From Elusimicrobia bacterium RIFOXYA2_FULL_47_53 (GTDB lineage: Bacteria; Elusimicrobiota; Endomicrobiia; Endomicrobiales; XYA2-FULL-47-53), in contig MGVE01000020.1 in the NCBI GenBank assembly GCA_001800315.1, positions 216,604 through 280,603 of the forward strand: DNA of 64,000 nt, given 5' to 3'. The translations under genes were made by a program, and so were the position numbers. Under the pieces are notes generated by a model. The model was not told the origin of the DNA. It ran no database searches and worked only from the letters and a program-made list of their open reading frames with translations. Below are positions 18,222 through 26,313 of the stretch, one piece after another (positions within the stretch are counted from its first letter, which is position 1; each line of letters opens with the position of its first letter).

Positions 18222-20375
18222 TCACTGTTTTGTTTTCAGAGACTGCGCGAGCAGGTCGTTTACCGTGAGGCTTCTCGGCAGGGTGAAAATAAAGCTTGAG
18301 CCTTTCCCTATCGCCGACTCGGCCCAAATTTTTCCGAAGTGCGCTTCAACCACATGCTTGCAGATCGTAAGGCCAAGGCCGGTGCCGCCCTTCCTCTGTC
18401 CGGCTACCTGCTGGAACTTGTCAAATATTTTAGTGACATATTCCGCGGGAATTCCTTCTCCCGTATCAACAATTGAGGTCTTGACAAGCTCCTGCGTGTA
18501 TTCAAACTTAATTGTGATTGTACCATTCTCCGGAGTAAACTTCAAGGAATTTCCCACAAGATTTGTAAATACTCTCTCAATTAAGTCCGGGTCGACCGCG
18601 ATTCTTGGAAGGCCGTCCTGGGTCTCCAGCTTAAGTTGAATATTTTTTTTCAGCGCCTGGCCTTCCGCCAGCTCTATGGTCCTTCTGGCGATAACCGAAA
18701 GATCTATCTCCGCGAGGCTTAAGACCATACGGCCGGATTCCAGCTTGGCTATGTCAAGAATGTCGTTTATAAGCCCCATGAGGCGGGTGGAGGCCCTGTC
18801 CATGGTCTCAAGCATTTTTTTCTGCTGTTCGTTCAGCGGCCCGGCCACGCCGTCTATAAGGAATCTTAAAAAGCCTCTTACGGAAGTCATGGGGTTTCTT
18901 AAATCGTGCGTGATTGAATGCAGGAAGTCGTCTTTCATCTGATTTAACTCTTTTTCAAGGGTAATGTTTCTGAGCACGGTTACTACGCCCACTTCCTGCA
19001 GTTTGTCGCGGGATATAACCTGCTGGGCTGAAAGCTGAAAGAACCTGTTCAGCTCTCCCACGGAAAGATCCACTTCCCTGGAAAATTCGGCCTTGGGGTT
19101 GTCAACGATATTTTTAAATATTTCTACAAGGCTGGGGTTGCTTACGAAATCAAAGATGGATTTGCCGTGCCATTCGTTCTCCGGTATGCCCAGGGTTTCC
19201 AGGGCTTTGCTGTTGGCGAGCTGAAGGCAGCCTTTTTTGTCGGTCATGAGTATGCCGTCGGCGATGGAAAATATCACCGCTTCGGTTTTTGACTTTTCCT
19301 CCACTATCTTGTCAACCTGCATTTTGTCGTATCGGGAGAGTTCGCTTGTCATCTCGTTAAAGGTTTCCGCGAGGTCCTGAATCTCGTCCTTGGTTTTGAC
19401 ATCAACCCGGACGCTGAAATCTTTGCTGGCGATATGCTTGGCGGCCTTGGTCAGCGTAACAAGGGGCTTAACCAGCCCTCCCGCTAAAAAGGCGGCAAGC
19501 ACGGAGGCGCCCGCCATGCTCAATATAATCAGCAGCAGAGATTGTTTCCTCATTCTGCGGACCGAAACGAAAGCCTCGTTTTTATCCTGCTGCATGACAA
19601 CGCCCCAGCCGAGGCTTTTAATCGGCGCGTACGCTCCCACCATTTCCTTTTTTTTCTGGGGATCGGTAAATTCGCTTGAGCCGACCGATACCGCTTTTAT
19701 CACCTGCCGCACAATGGGGAGATAGGCCGCGGAGGTTTTCTTTTTGGCGAGCTCAGTTTTGGGGTGGGCAATGATTTCTCCGGAGTCATTAACCAGAAAG
19801 GCGTGGCCCGTGGCGGAGATTTTAGTTTTGGTTATCTTGTCCCAGAGGTTTTTAAGCGATATCGTGGTATACAGGCAATGCCCCGGGCCCAGCGGATAGA
19901 TTACATTTATCCTCGGATCCTCCTCAAAATAATACGAAGGGCTTATTGACGAGCGGGCCGGGTCTTTCCAGAACTTTATAAAGGCCTCGTCGTCCTTCCT
20001 GCTGAGCAGTTTCGGGTCTTTCTCAAGCGCCGGGTTGTACGCCTTGAGCAGTTCCTGCCCCTTCCTGTCAACAATGGAGACCGAGACGAAGTTTTCGTTG
20101 GTGTCAAGAAGGGACTGTATGACCGACTGGCGGTCCGCCCAGGACATGTTGGCGACCATTGTCTTGGAAACAAAAAGAATTTCGTTGTCAAGGTTTTCAA
20201 GATAAACTTTAATGTGGTCGGCCAGGGAAGCCGCGATGTTTGTATGCAGTTCAAGAATTGCGACCTGCATGCCTTCCCTGTTAATGGCCATCGTCCGCAC
20301 GCCGACAATAGCGGCCGGGATGACCGCGAGCAGCGTTAACAATATGGTGAATTTCGGGAAAAGCCTTAAGCGCAT
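18222..20375 (-). CDS. Membrane sensor histidine kinase (Cache-HAMP-PAS-HisKA-HATPase)
   Basis: A 717-residue kinase. Transmembrane helices lie at about 8-27 and 283-303 and bracket a Cache-like periplasmic sensor. HAMP follows at about 305-355 (VKPLVTLTKAAKHIASKDFS), then a PAS domain (VIFSIADGILMTDKKG). The HisKA H-box is LHSITHDLRNPMTS. The ATPase domain shows FTNLVGNSLKFTPE, DTGEGIP and GGTGLGLTICKHVV. No receiver is fused. A partner regulator is not adjacent on this strand; the receivers at 15.1-16.7 kb are candidates. Confidence 0.92.
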   Translation of the reverse strand: MRLRLFPKFTILLTLLAVIPAAIVGVRTMAINREGMQVAILELHTNIAASLADHIKVYLENLDNEILFVSKTMVANMSWADRQSVIQSLLDTNENFVSVSIVDRKGQELLKAYNPALEKDPKLLSRKDDEAFIKFWKDPARSSISPSYYFEEDPRINVIYPLGPGHCLYTTISLKNLWDKITKTKISATGHAFLVNDSGEIIAHPKTELAKKKTSAAYLPIVRQVIKAVSVGSSEFTDPQKKKEMVGAYAPIKSLGWGVVMQQDKNEAFVSVRRMRKQSLLLIILSMAGASVLAAFLAGGLVKPLVTLTKAAKHIASKDFSVRVDVKTKDEIQDLAETFNEMTSELSRYDKMQVDKIVEEKSKTEAVIFSIADGILMTDKKGCLQLANSKALETLGIPENEWHGKSIFDFVSNPSLVEIFKNIVDNPKAEFSREVDLSVGELNRFFQLSAQQVISRDKLQEVGVVTVLRNITLEKELNQMKDDFLHSITHDLRNPMTSVRGFLRFLIDGVAGPLNEQQKKMLETMDRASTRLMGLINDILDIAKLESGRMVLSLAEIDLSVIARRTIELAEGQALKKNIQLKLETQDGLPRIAVDPDLIERVFTNLVGNSLKFTPENGTITIKFEYTQELVKTSIVDTGEGIPAEYVTKIFDKFQQVAGQRKGGTGLGLTICKHVVEAHFGKIWAESAIGKGSSFIFTLPRSLTVNDLLAQSLKTKQ

Positions 20376-20376
20376 T

Positions 20377-21540
20377 CTAATCTATCCTTATGCCGGCAAG
20401 CTTCGTAAGATAAGGCTTTGTGTAATTTTTAAAATTTTCTTTTTCTTTTTCGCTTATGCTTTGAGCGGGAGGGAACTTAATCGCCATAAAATTAATGTAA
20501 CTCCCGTTTTTTGATATTCTGAAATCCAGGTGCGGGCCCGTGGAGAGGCCGGTGGAGCCGACAAATCCTATAACCTGGCCCTGGCTGACTCTTGTGCCGG
20601 CGCGGACTCCTTTCTTAAATCCTTTAAGATGGCCGTAGTCCGAAACAAAACCGTTGGTGTGCCGTACCCGCAGGAGGTTGCCGAACCCGCCTTTGCGCGC
20701 CGCGAATATTACCGTGCCGTCGGCGACCGATGAAACCGGAGTGCCGCTCGGCGCAGCGTAATCAATTCCCAGGTGCGGCCTGAAATACCGCAGTATGGGG
20801 TGAAATCTTTTTCTGGTAAAATAGGAGCTTATTCTTGCATATTGAAGCGGAGCTTTCAAAAAAGCCCTTCTGAGCGATTTGCCGTCAGGCGAATAATAGT
20901 TTTCATCGCCCTTCGGCGAGGCGTAGAGCACGGCCGTGTAAAGCTGGCCGGAAGCGATATACTGCGCCGCGAGAATTTTGCCCTTGATCACCTGTCCGTC
21001 ATCGGTTACGAATTTTTCCCAGACGAGTTTGTAGGTGTCGTTTACCCTGGGTTCGGTCAGGAAATCAATCTGCCAGGCGAATTTTTCGGCAAAGTCGTTT
21101 ATCAGCTCCGGGCTAAGGCCGCGGGAAACCATCGCCTCCCACAAAGAAGACTTGATTTTACCCGAGGCCGTATCAACGACTTTGTTGCCCTCTCGTTCTT
21201 TCTTCAGGGCCGCTGTGGCCCCGGCGGGAAGTTTTTCAACCGAATAATAGTTCAGGCCGGAGGGATAGTATCTGAAATATTCCCATTTCCCCGAGGCGTC
21301 GGCGCTAAACTCAAAATAATCTCCGGGCCTGCAGCTGCGCGGATCAAATACTTTTTTGATGGCTGATATTATTTCAATGCTTTGCGAGGGGTCCAGCCCC
21401 GAATCTCTGAGGCTTTCAATAAGAGTGTCCCCCGGATTAATGGTGTATTTCTTTACGCTTTTGTCCGCTTCGGCCGGCTTGCCGGAACATGCCTGCAAAA
21501 ATAACGCTAAAATTAATACGAAAACCGCTGAGCGAGGCAA
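20377..21540 (-). CDS. M23 (LytM) peptidase lipoprotein
   Basis: A 387-residue lipoprotein with a type II signal peptide and lipobox LQAC (Cys18). An OapA/LysM-like segment (YTINPGDTLIESLRDSG) is followed by a beta-rich linker. The M23 core shows RFHPILRYFRPHLGIDYAAP with the HxxxD zinc pair, then GFVSDYGHL and STGPHLDFR. The usual final HxH motif is HxD here, so the last zinc ligand would be aspartate. It probably cleaves or regulates peptidoglycan cross-bridges in the periplasm. It is the first gene of a three-gene operon. Confidence 0.88.
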   Translation of the reverse strand: MPRSAVFVLILALFLQACSGKPAEADKSVKKYTINPGDTLIESLRDSGLDPSQSIEIISAIKKVFDPRSCRPGDYFEFSADASGKWEYFRYYPSGLNYYSVEKLPAGATAALKKEREGNKVVDTASGKIKSSLWEAMVSRGLSPELINDFAEKFAWQIDFLTEPRVNDTYKLVWEKFVTDDGQVIKGKILAAQYIASGQLYTAVLYASPKGDENYYSPDGKSLRRAFLKAPLQYARISSYFTRKRFHPILRYFRPHLGIDYAAPSGTPVSSVADGTVIFAARKGGFGNLLRVRHTNGFVSDYGHLKGFKKGVRAGTRVSQGQVIGFVGSTGLSTGPHLDFRISKNGSYINFMAIKFPPAQSISEKEKENFKNYTKPYLTKLAGIRID

Positions 21541-21600
21541 AATATTCTCCGCTGTAAAAATGACCTAAAATTTATTGCAAAAACCGTTAATAATGAAAAC

Positions 21601-21629
21601 ATTTTAGCAGATTTTGCGGATTTTGACAA
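21601..21629 (-). promoter_or_regulatory. Promoter of M23-kinase-LysM operon
   Basis: On the minus strand TTGTCA (21624-21629), a 17-bp spacer and TAAAAT (21601-21606). It overlaps back to back with the promoter of the DUF1015 gene, since the tandem repeat TTTTGACAAT at 21621-21640 supplies a -35 region to each. Confidence 0.6.
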
Positions 21630-21632
21630 TTT

Positions 21633-21661
21633 TTGACAATTAATAATATTTATTATAGAAT
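21633..21661 (+). promoter_or_regulatory. Promoter of DUF1015 gene cluster
   Basis: TTGACA (21633-21638), a 17-bp AT-only spacer and TAGAAT (21656-21661), with the ATG at 21709 preceded by GAAAGGCGGG. It likely serves the DUF1015, CvpA-like, pabB and pabC genes. Confidence 0.7.
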
Positions 21662-21708
21662 AACAAAATCGTTAAAACGCAATCTCTTCCGAAAGGCGGG
21701 CAAAAAAC

Positions 21709-22917
21709 ATGGCAATTATAAAACCATTTCACGGCATTCGCTACAAAGGCGGCAATATCTCAAAGTTTATCTGCCCGCCGTACGATGTTATTTCTCCTAA
21801 AGAAAAAGAGCTTCTTAAGAAAAGAGCGGCCGGCAACATGGTGCGCCTGGAGCTCCCGGACGCGAAGGGTGCGGTCAATAAGTACGCTATGTCTGGCAGA
21901 ATTTTCAACCAGTGGCTCGCCGACGGGGTGCTCCTTGAGGATAAAGAGCCGGCCTATTATTTTTACGAGCAGAAGTTTACCGATCACGGCAGAAAGATGG
22001 TTCGCCGCGGTTTTTTCGCCGCCCTCAAGATTGAAAATCCGCACGCCGGCGCCGTCAAGCCGCACGAAAAAACTCTTTCAAAACCCAAGGCTGACCGCCT
22101 AAGCCTTTTGCGCGCCGTCAAGGCGAACTTAAGCCCCATTTTCGGGCTGTTTAACGACAAGGGCGGCAGGCTTGTCGCTCTGGGCGCTAAAATAGCAAGA
22201 ACAAAACCCGACGCTGTGGCGAAAGATTCGGATAATGTCTATCATAAACTCTGGAAAGTGAGCGGAGCCGCGGAAGTAAAACTTGTTTCCTTAGGCCTTT
22301 CAAAAGAGAATGTTTTCATAGCCGACGGGCACCACAGGTACGAAACCTCCTGGAATTATTCGCTGGAAGCGCGGAAGAAAAGCAAATGCTCCTCGGAGTG
22401 CGAGTGCGGGTTTGTCATGATTTTCCTGTGTCCCATGCAGGACAAGGGGCTCTCTATATGGCCGACCCACAGAGTAGTGGAGCCGCCGAGCGATTTTGAA
22501 AGCGAGCTGTCAAAATATTTTAACATTACGCAGGGAAATTACAGCAAACTTTCCCGCAAGTCTCCTCAGCCGCTGATGGTTTACTATAAAGGCAGGAGCC
22601 GGATAATTTCGGTTAAGAGCCGCGCCGTTCTTGATAAGGCCATGCCGGGCAAATGCAGGGCCTACAAAGAACTCGGCGTGAGCATCCTTCATTCTATTCT
22701 TCTAAAGAACATAGACCCGCATACCATTACCTATGTAAAAGACGAGAAGGAAGCTATCGCGCTGGCAAAGAAAACAAACAGAATGGCTGTCATAGTGCCC
22801 GCGACTCCCATAGAGGCTATAAGAGACATCGCTTCGGCGGGCCAGACTATGCCGCAGAAATCAACTTATTTTTATCCTAAAGTCGGATCGGGCCTTGTCA
22901 TACATTCGGTGAGATAA
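21709..22917 (+). CDS. DUF1015 family protein
   Basis: A 402-residue protein with the DUF1015 signatures FICPPYDVISPKE near the N-terminus and VFIADGHHRYETSWNY in the centre. The family is widespread in anaerobes and often lies near serine or amino-acid metabolism genes. Its biochemical role is not established. The length is typical. It is followed by a TAATG overlap with the CvpA-like gene. Confidence 0.85.
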   Translation: MAIIKPFHGIRYKGGNISKFICPPYDVISPKEKELLKKRAAGNMVRLELPDAKGAVNKYAMSGRIFNQWLADGVLLEDKEPAYYFYEQKFTDHGRKMVRRGFFAALKIENPHAGAVKPHEKTLSKPKADRLSLLRAVKANLSPIFGLFNDKGGRLVALGAKIARTKPDAVAKDSDNVYHKLWKVSGAAEVKLVSLGLSKENVFIADGHHRYETSWNYSLEARKKSKCSSECECGFVMIFLCPMQDKGLSIWPTHRVVEPPSDFESELSKYFNITQGNYSKLSRKSPQPLMVYYKGRSRIISVKSRAVLDKAMPGKCRAYKELGVSILHSILLKNIDPHTITYVKDEKEAIALAKKTNRMAVIVPATPIEAIRDIASAGQTMPQKSTYFYPKVGSGLVIHSVR

Positions 22918-23438
22918 TGTTTAACTATTTTGACCTCTTATCAATAATCCTTATCGTTTTCGGAGCGTTTTTCGGGTTTCAGACCGGAATAATAGCGAGC
23001 ATTTTCTACATCGCCAGCGGATTCGCCGGCATGTGGGCCGCCGACAGGTTCGCGGAAGGTTCCGGCATAGGCTTTTATCTCATTTTCGCGGCCGGCGCCG
23101 GCGTTCTAATAATGATTGGATTTATAGCTGGCAAACTCTTAAAAGCATTCCTGCTGGGCACAGTTGACAGGGTAATAGGGCTTGTTCTCGGCATTATGCT
23201 CGGCTGCGTAATTGTAGGGGTCGTGGTATTGCCGGTTTCCCGCCACATGCCGGCCGCTGTCAGAAAAGCGGCTTTCAGCTCGTTTTCAGGGGCTAAAATA
23301 ATCCCGTTTATCCAGAAACTCTACCCGAGGGTCAAGGATTTTGATGTAAGAGATATTGAAGTGGCGCTTCCCATGCCCAAGCTTCCCGAAAAAATTGATT
23401 TAAAGCTTCCCTTAAGCTCCTCCGGCAAGAAAAAGTAA
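22917..23438 (+). CDS. CvpA-family membrane protein
   Basis: A 173-residue protein with four predicted membrane helices in the first 120 residues (for example LSIILIVFGAFFGFQTGI and VIGLVLGIMLGCVIVGVVVLP), followed by a basic cytoplasmic tail. This matches the size and hydrophobic layout of CvpA/colicin V production proteins, whose molecular function is unclear. Translational coupling to DUF1015 is implied by the overlapping stop and start. Confidence 0.7.
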   Translation: MFNYFDLLSIILIVFGAFFGFQTGIIASIFYIASGFAGMWAADRFAEGSGIGFYLIFAAGAGVLIMIGFIAGKLLKAFLLGTVDRVIGLVLGIMLGCVIVGVVVLPVSRHMPAAVRKAAFSSFSGAKIIPFIQKLYPRVKDFDVRDIEVALPMPKLPEKIDLKLPLSSSGKKK

Positions 23439-23457
23439 AGTTTAGGGCGCGCACATT

Positions 23458-24819
23458 ATGATCTTCAAATTGCAGAATCCGCCCCCGGCAAACGATATAT
23501 GGCGCGCCGTTCAAAAACGGCTGCGCCGTTCTTTTTTTATTGACAGCGCGCAGGGCTCAAATAACGCCCGCTGGAGTTATATCTCGCTCTGCGAGCCCTC
23601 GGCGGTATTTAAATCAAAAGGCGGCAGAGTTTTTATAGAGCAAAACGGAGTTAAGCGCAGTTACTTATCCGGCAACCCCGCGGCGGAACTCAAAAAACTG
23701 GTTTCAAAGAGGCGCAGGCTTCAGAAGGGCCTGCCGTTTCCCTTTACCGGCGGGGCCGTGGGATATTTTTCGTACGATTTCGCCAGGCATTTTGAAATTC
23801 TTCCGTTGCGGGCCCGAAAAGACAGCGAAGTATTTGACAGCTATTTTATCTTTTGCGATGATTTTATTGTTTATGACTCAAAAAATGACGAGGCCTTTAT
23901 AGTCGCCTCAAGGCCGTCTGATTATCTGCCTCTTGTTGCGCGGCCCGAAGTCAAGGGGCCGGGAGCCTTGAGGGCCTCAAAACCCTCTTCAAATTTTTCC
24001 AAAAAGAAATTTGAAGCTATGGTAAAAAGGGCCAAGGGATATATTTCATCGGGGGACGCCTATCAGGTCAACCTGGCGCAGAGATATTCCTGTACCTTCA
24101 AAGGTTCTGTCCCCGCACTTTACGAGAAACTCATAAAGCTTAACCCTTCTCCTTACAGCTTCTATTTTAACACGCCGGAGATTTCTCTCGTCTCCTGTTC
24201 GCCCGAACTGCTTTTCAGCAAAAGGGGCGCTCTGGCTCAAACAAGGCCTATAGCCGGGACAAGGCCCAGGGGGGACAGCCTTAAAACAGACAAAAAAATA
24301 TCCGGAGAACTGCTTTTAGACCCCAAAGAGCGGGCCGAACATATCATGCTTGTGGACCTGGAAAGAAATGACATGGGCAGGGTATGCGCGCCCAAAAGCA
24401 TAAAGGTTAACGAGAGGATGGTTCTTGAAAAATATTCGCATGTCATTCACATAGTTTCAAATATAAAAGGAAAACTGAGAAAAAATAAAGATGCCTTTGA
24501 TGTGCTCAGAGCGCTTTTCCCGGGTGGAACAATTACCGGCTGCCCCAAGATTCGTTCAATGGAAATAATTGAGGAACTGGAAAACCTGCGCCGCGGCCCC
24601 TACTGCGGTTCTGCCGGCTGGCTGGGTTATAACGGCGATGCCCAGCTCAATATCCTTATAAGGACCATAATACTCAGGCCGCAAAGAGGAAGGCATGGAT
24701 TTAAGGCGGATTTTTACGCCGGCGCGGGCATAGTGGCCGATTCCGTGCCGTCAAGAGAATACGAGGAGACCGTGCATAAAGCCAGGGCCATGGCGCACGC
24801 GCTCGGAGTAACAATATGA
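23458..24819 (+). CDS. pabB: Aminodeoxychorismate synthase component I (PabB-like)
   Basis: A 453-residue chorismate-utilising enzyme. The C-terminal core shows [54 protein letters not shown] and [12 protein letters not shown]. The PIAGT motif (Ala, not Lys) is that of anthranilate synthase TrpE and of a PabB subclass. The immediately following PabC-like gene argues for folate (p-aminobenzoate) synthesis rather than tryptophan. No glutaminase subunit is encoded beside it. Confidence 0.85.
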   Translation: MIFKLQNPPPANDIWRAVQKRLRRSFFIDSAQGSNNARWSYISLCEPSAVFKSKGGRVFIEQNGVKRSYLSGNPAAELKKLVSKRRRLQKGLPFPFTGGAVGYFSYDFARHFEILPLRARKDSEVFDSYFIFCDDFIVYDSKNDEAFIVASRPSDYLPLVARPEVKGPGALRASKPSSNFSKKKFEAMVKRAKGYISSGDAYQVNLAQRYSCTFKGSVPALYEKLIKLNPSPYSFYFNTPEISLVSCSPELLFSKRGALAQTRPIAGTRPRGDSLKTDKKISGELLLDPKERAEHIMLVDLERNDMGRVCAPKSIKVNERMVLEKYSHVIHIVSNIKGKLRKNKDAFDVLRALFPGGTITGCPKIRSMEIIEELENLRRGPYCGSAGWLGYNGDAQLNILIRTIILRPQRGRHGFKADFYAGAGIVADSVPSREYEETVHKARAMAHALGVTI

Positions 24820-24841
24820 CTCAATTTAACAGGAAAATAAA

Positions 24842-25702
24842 ATGAGAGTATTTTTTAACGGAAGAATCGTTGACCAATCCAAGGCAAAGGTCTCTGTGTT
24901 TGACCGCGGATTTATGTACGGTGACGGGATATACGAAACGCTCCTGGCCCGAAACGGAAAAATATTCCGTCCGGAAGAGCATTTAAAGAGATTTTTTCTT
25001 TCAGCCAAAGGGATCGGACTGAAACTTCCCTTGAGCGCTGACGAATTTAAAAAAGCGGCCGAGAAGGTTTTAGAAGTGAACTCGCTGGAATCGGCGAGGG
25101 TAAAAATAATGGCCAGCCGCGGCCAGGCTTCGCCGGGATATTTTGATAAGAAAAGGCCCAAACCGACCATTGTCGTCTCGGCATCATTTTTTAAGTTCTG
25201 GCCGCGCGGCATCTACGAACGGGGAGTGAAGGTTTCGCTAAGCAAGGTCCGCCGCAATTCAATACAAAGCCTTAACCCGGCCATTAAATCCTGCAACTGC
25301 CTTAACCAGATACTGGCCGCCAACGCTGCCGCGGGCAGCGGAGCTTTTGAGGCGATAATGCTTAATGTTGACGGTTTTGTGGCTGAGGGCACTATCAGCA
25401 ACATATTTATCGTGAAAAACGGCATGCTCCTGACGCCGGGCCTTAAAAGCGGCATACTGGGCGGGGTTACGAGAAGCGCGGTTCTTGAGCTGGCAGTTTT
25501 AAACGGGATGGCCGCTCGCGAGTCAATGATACGCCCTTCAGAAATTGATGACGCCGACGAATGTTTTATTACTTCCACAACCCTTGAGATAGTGCCGGTC
25601 GTCAAAATCGGATCAAAAAAAATAGGCGCGGGCGTGCCCGGTCCGGTGACTAAAAGGCTCGGCGGGCTTTTAAAAGATTTGATTGACCGGGAAACGAGTT
25701 GA
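24842..25702 (+). CDS. pabC: Class IV aminotransferase, probably aminodeoxychorismate lyase
   Basis: A 286-residue fold-type IV PLP enzyme. It has FDRGFMYGDGIYETLLARNG at the N-terminus, the PLP lysine in AIKSCNCLNQILA and the cofactor-binding EGTISNIFIV and LKSGILGGVTR. Branched-chain and D-amino-acid aminotransferases share these motifs. The adjacent pabB supports the lyase that releases p-aminobenzoate. It lies 22 bp after pabB in the same operon. Confidence 0.75.
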   Translation: MRVFFNGRIVDQSKAKVSVFDRGFMYGDGIYETLLARNGKIFRPEEHLKRFFLSAKGIGLKLPLSADEFKKAAEKVLEVNSLESARVKIMASRGQASPGYFDKKRPKPTIVVSASFFKFWPRGIYERGVKVSLSKVRRNSIQSLNPAIKSCNCLNQILAANAAAGSGAFEAIMLNVDGFVAEGTISNIFIVKNGMLLTPGLKSGILGGVTRSAVLELAVLNGMAARESMIRPSEIDDADECFITSTTLEIVPVVKIGSKKIGAGVPGPVTKRLGGLLKDLIDRETS

Positions 25703-25776
25703 CACATTAACCCATGCCAGCCGCGTGTTGATTTTTTGAAAAAGGCCGGGAAAATATATCAGTTAAGGAATGTATT

Positions 25777-26277
25777 ATGAAACGAGTGTGTGCCTGGTGT
25801 GGCGCCGCGTTGGGCAATGAAGATACAGCGGATTCAAAAGTTGTAACCCACGGAATTTGCGCGCCGTGTTTGCGGGCTATGTATGGAGATTCGGTTTCTG
25901 AAACACTGCGTTCCTTTTTAAATAAATTTGAGTTCCCGGTATTGCAGGTTGATAAAGACGGCAGGATTATGCTGACTAACGATAAAGTAAACGCAATGCT
26001 TCGCAAGAGCCCAGAAGAAGTGGATGGCAAACTTGGCGGGGATGTCATAGAGTGCGTTTATTCAAAAGAGCCTGGCGGCTGCGGAAAGACTGTTCACTGC
26101 AAAGGTTGTGCCATAAGAAACACGGTCATGGCCTCACACGATACCGGCGAATCGTTTTCAAATATTGACGCTTATCAGGATATTCAGACAAACGAAGGCG
26201 TTAAGAGGGTGCATTTTAAAATTTCAACCGAAAAAATACTTGATGTCGTGCTTCTTAAGGTTGAACCCGCGGAGTGA
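25777..26277 (+). CDS. Cysteine-rich PAS-domain protein
   Basis: A 166-residue soluble protein. An N-terminal zinc-ribbon-like unit (CAWCGAAL, then CAPCLRAM) precedes a PAS domain (FPVLQVDKDGRIMLTN). A second cysteine cluster follows (CVYSKEPGGCGKTVHCKGC). PAS proteins with this insert occur in anaerobes, and the cysteines might hold zinc, haem or an iron-sulfur cluster. There is no output domain, so it is probably a sensor module for a partner. AAGGA precedes the ATG. It is probably independent of pabC, 74 bp upstream. Confidence 0.7.
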   Translation: MKRVCAWCGAALGNEDTADSKVVTHGICAPCLRAMYGDSVSETLRSFLNKFEFPVLQVDKDGRIMLTNDKVNAMLRKSPEEVDGKLGGDVIECVYSKEPGGCGKTVHCKGCAIRNTVMASHDTGESFSNIDAYQDIQTNEGVKRVHFKISTEKILDVVLLKVEPAE

Positions 26278-26313
26278 AGGGGAATTTCCTGCGGGTTTTG
26301 CATTCCGGCAGGT

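Noticed and set aside
23458-24819. Anthranilate synthase TrpE
   Set aside because: The PIAGT motif allows it, but the PabC-like neighbour and the absence of other trp genes favour PabB.
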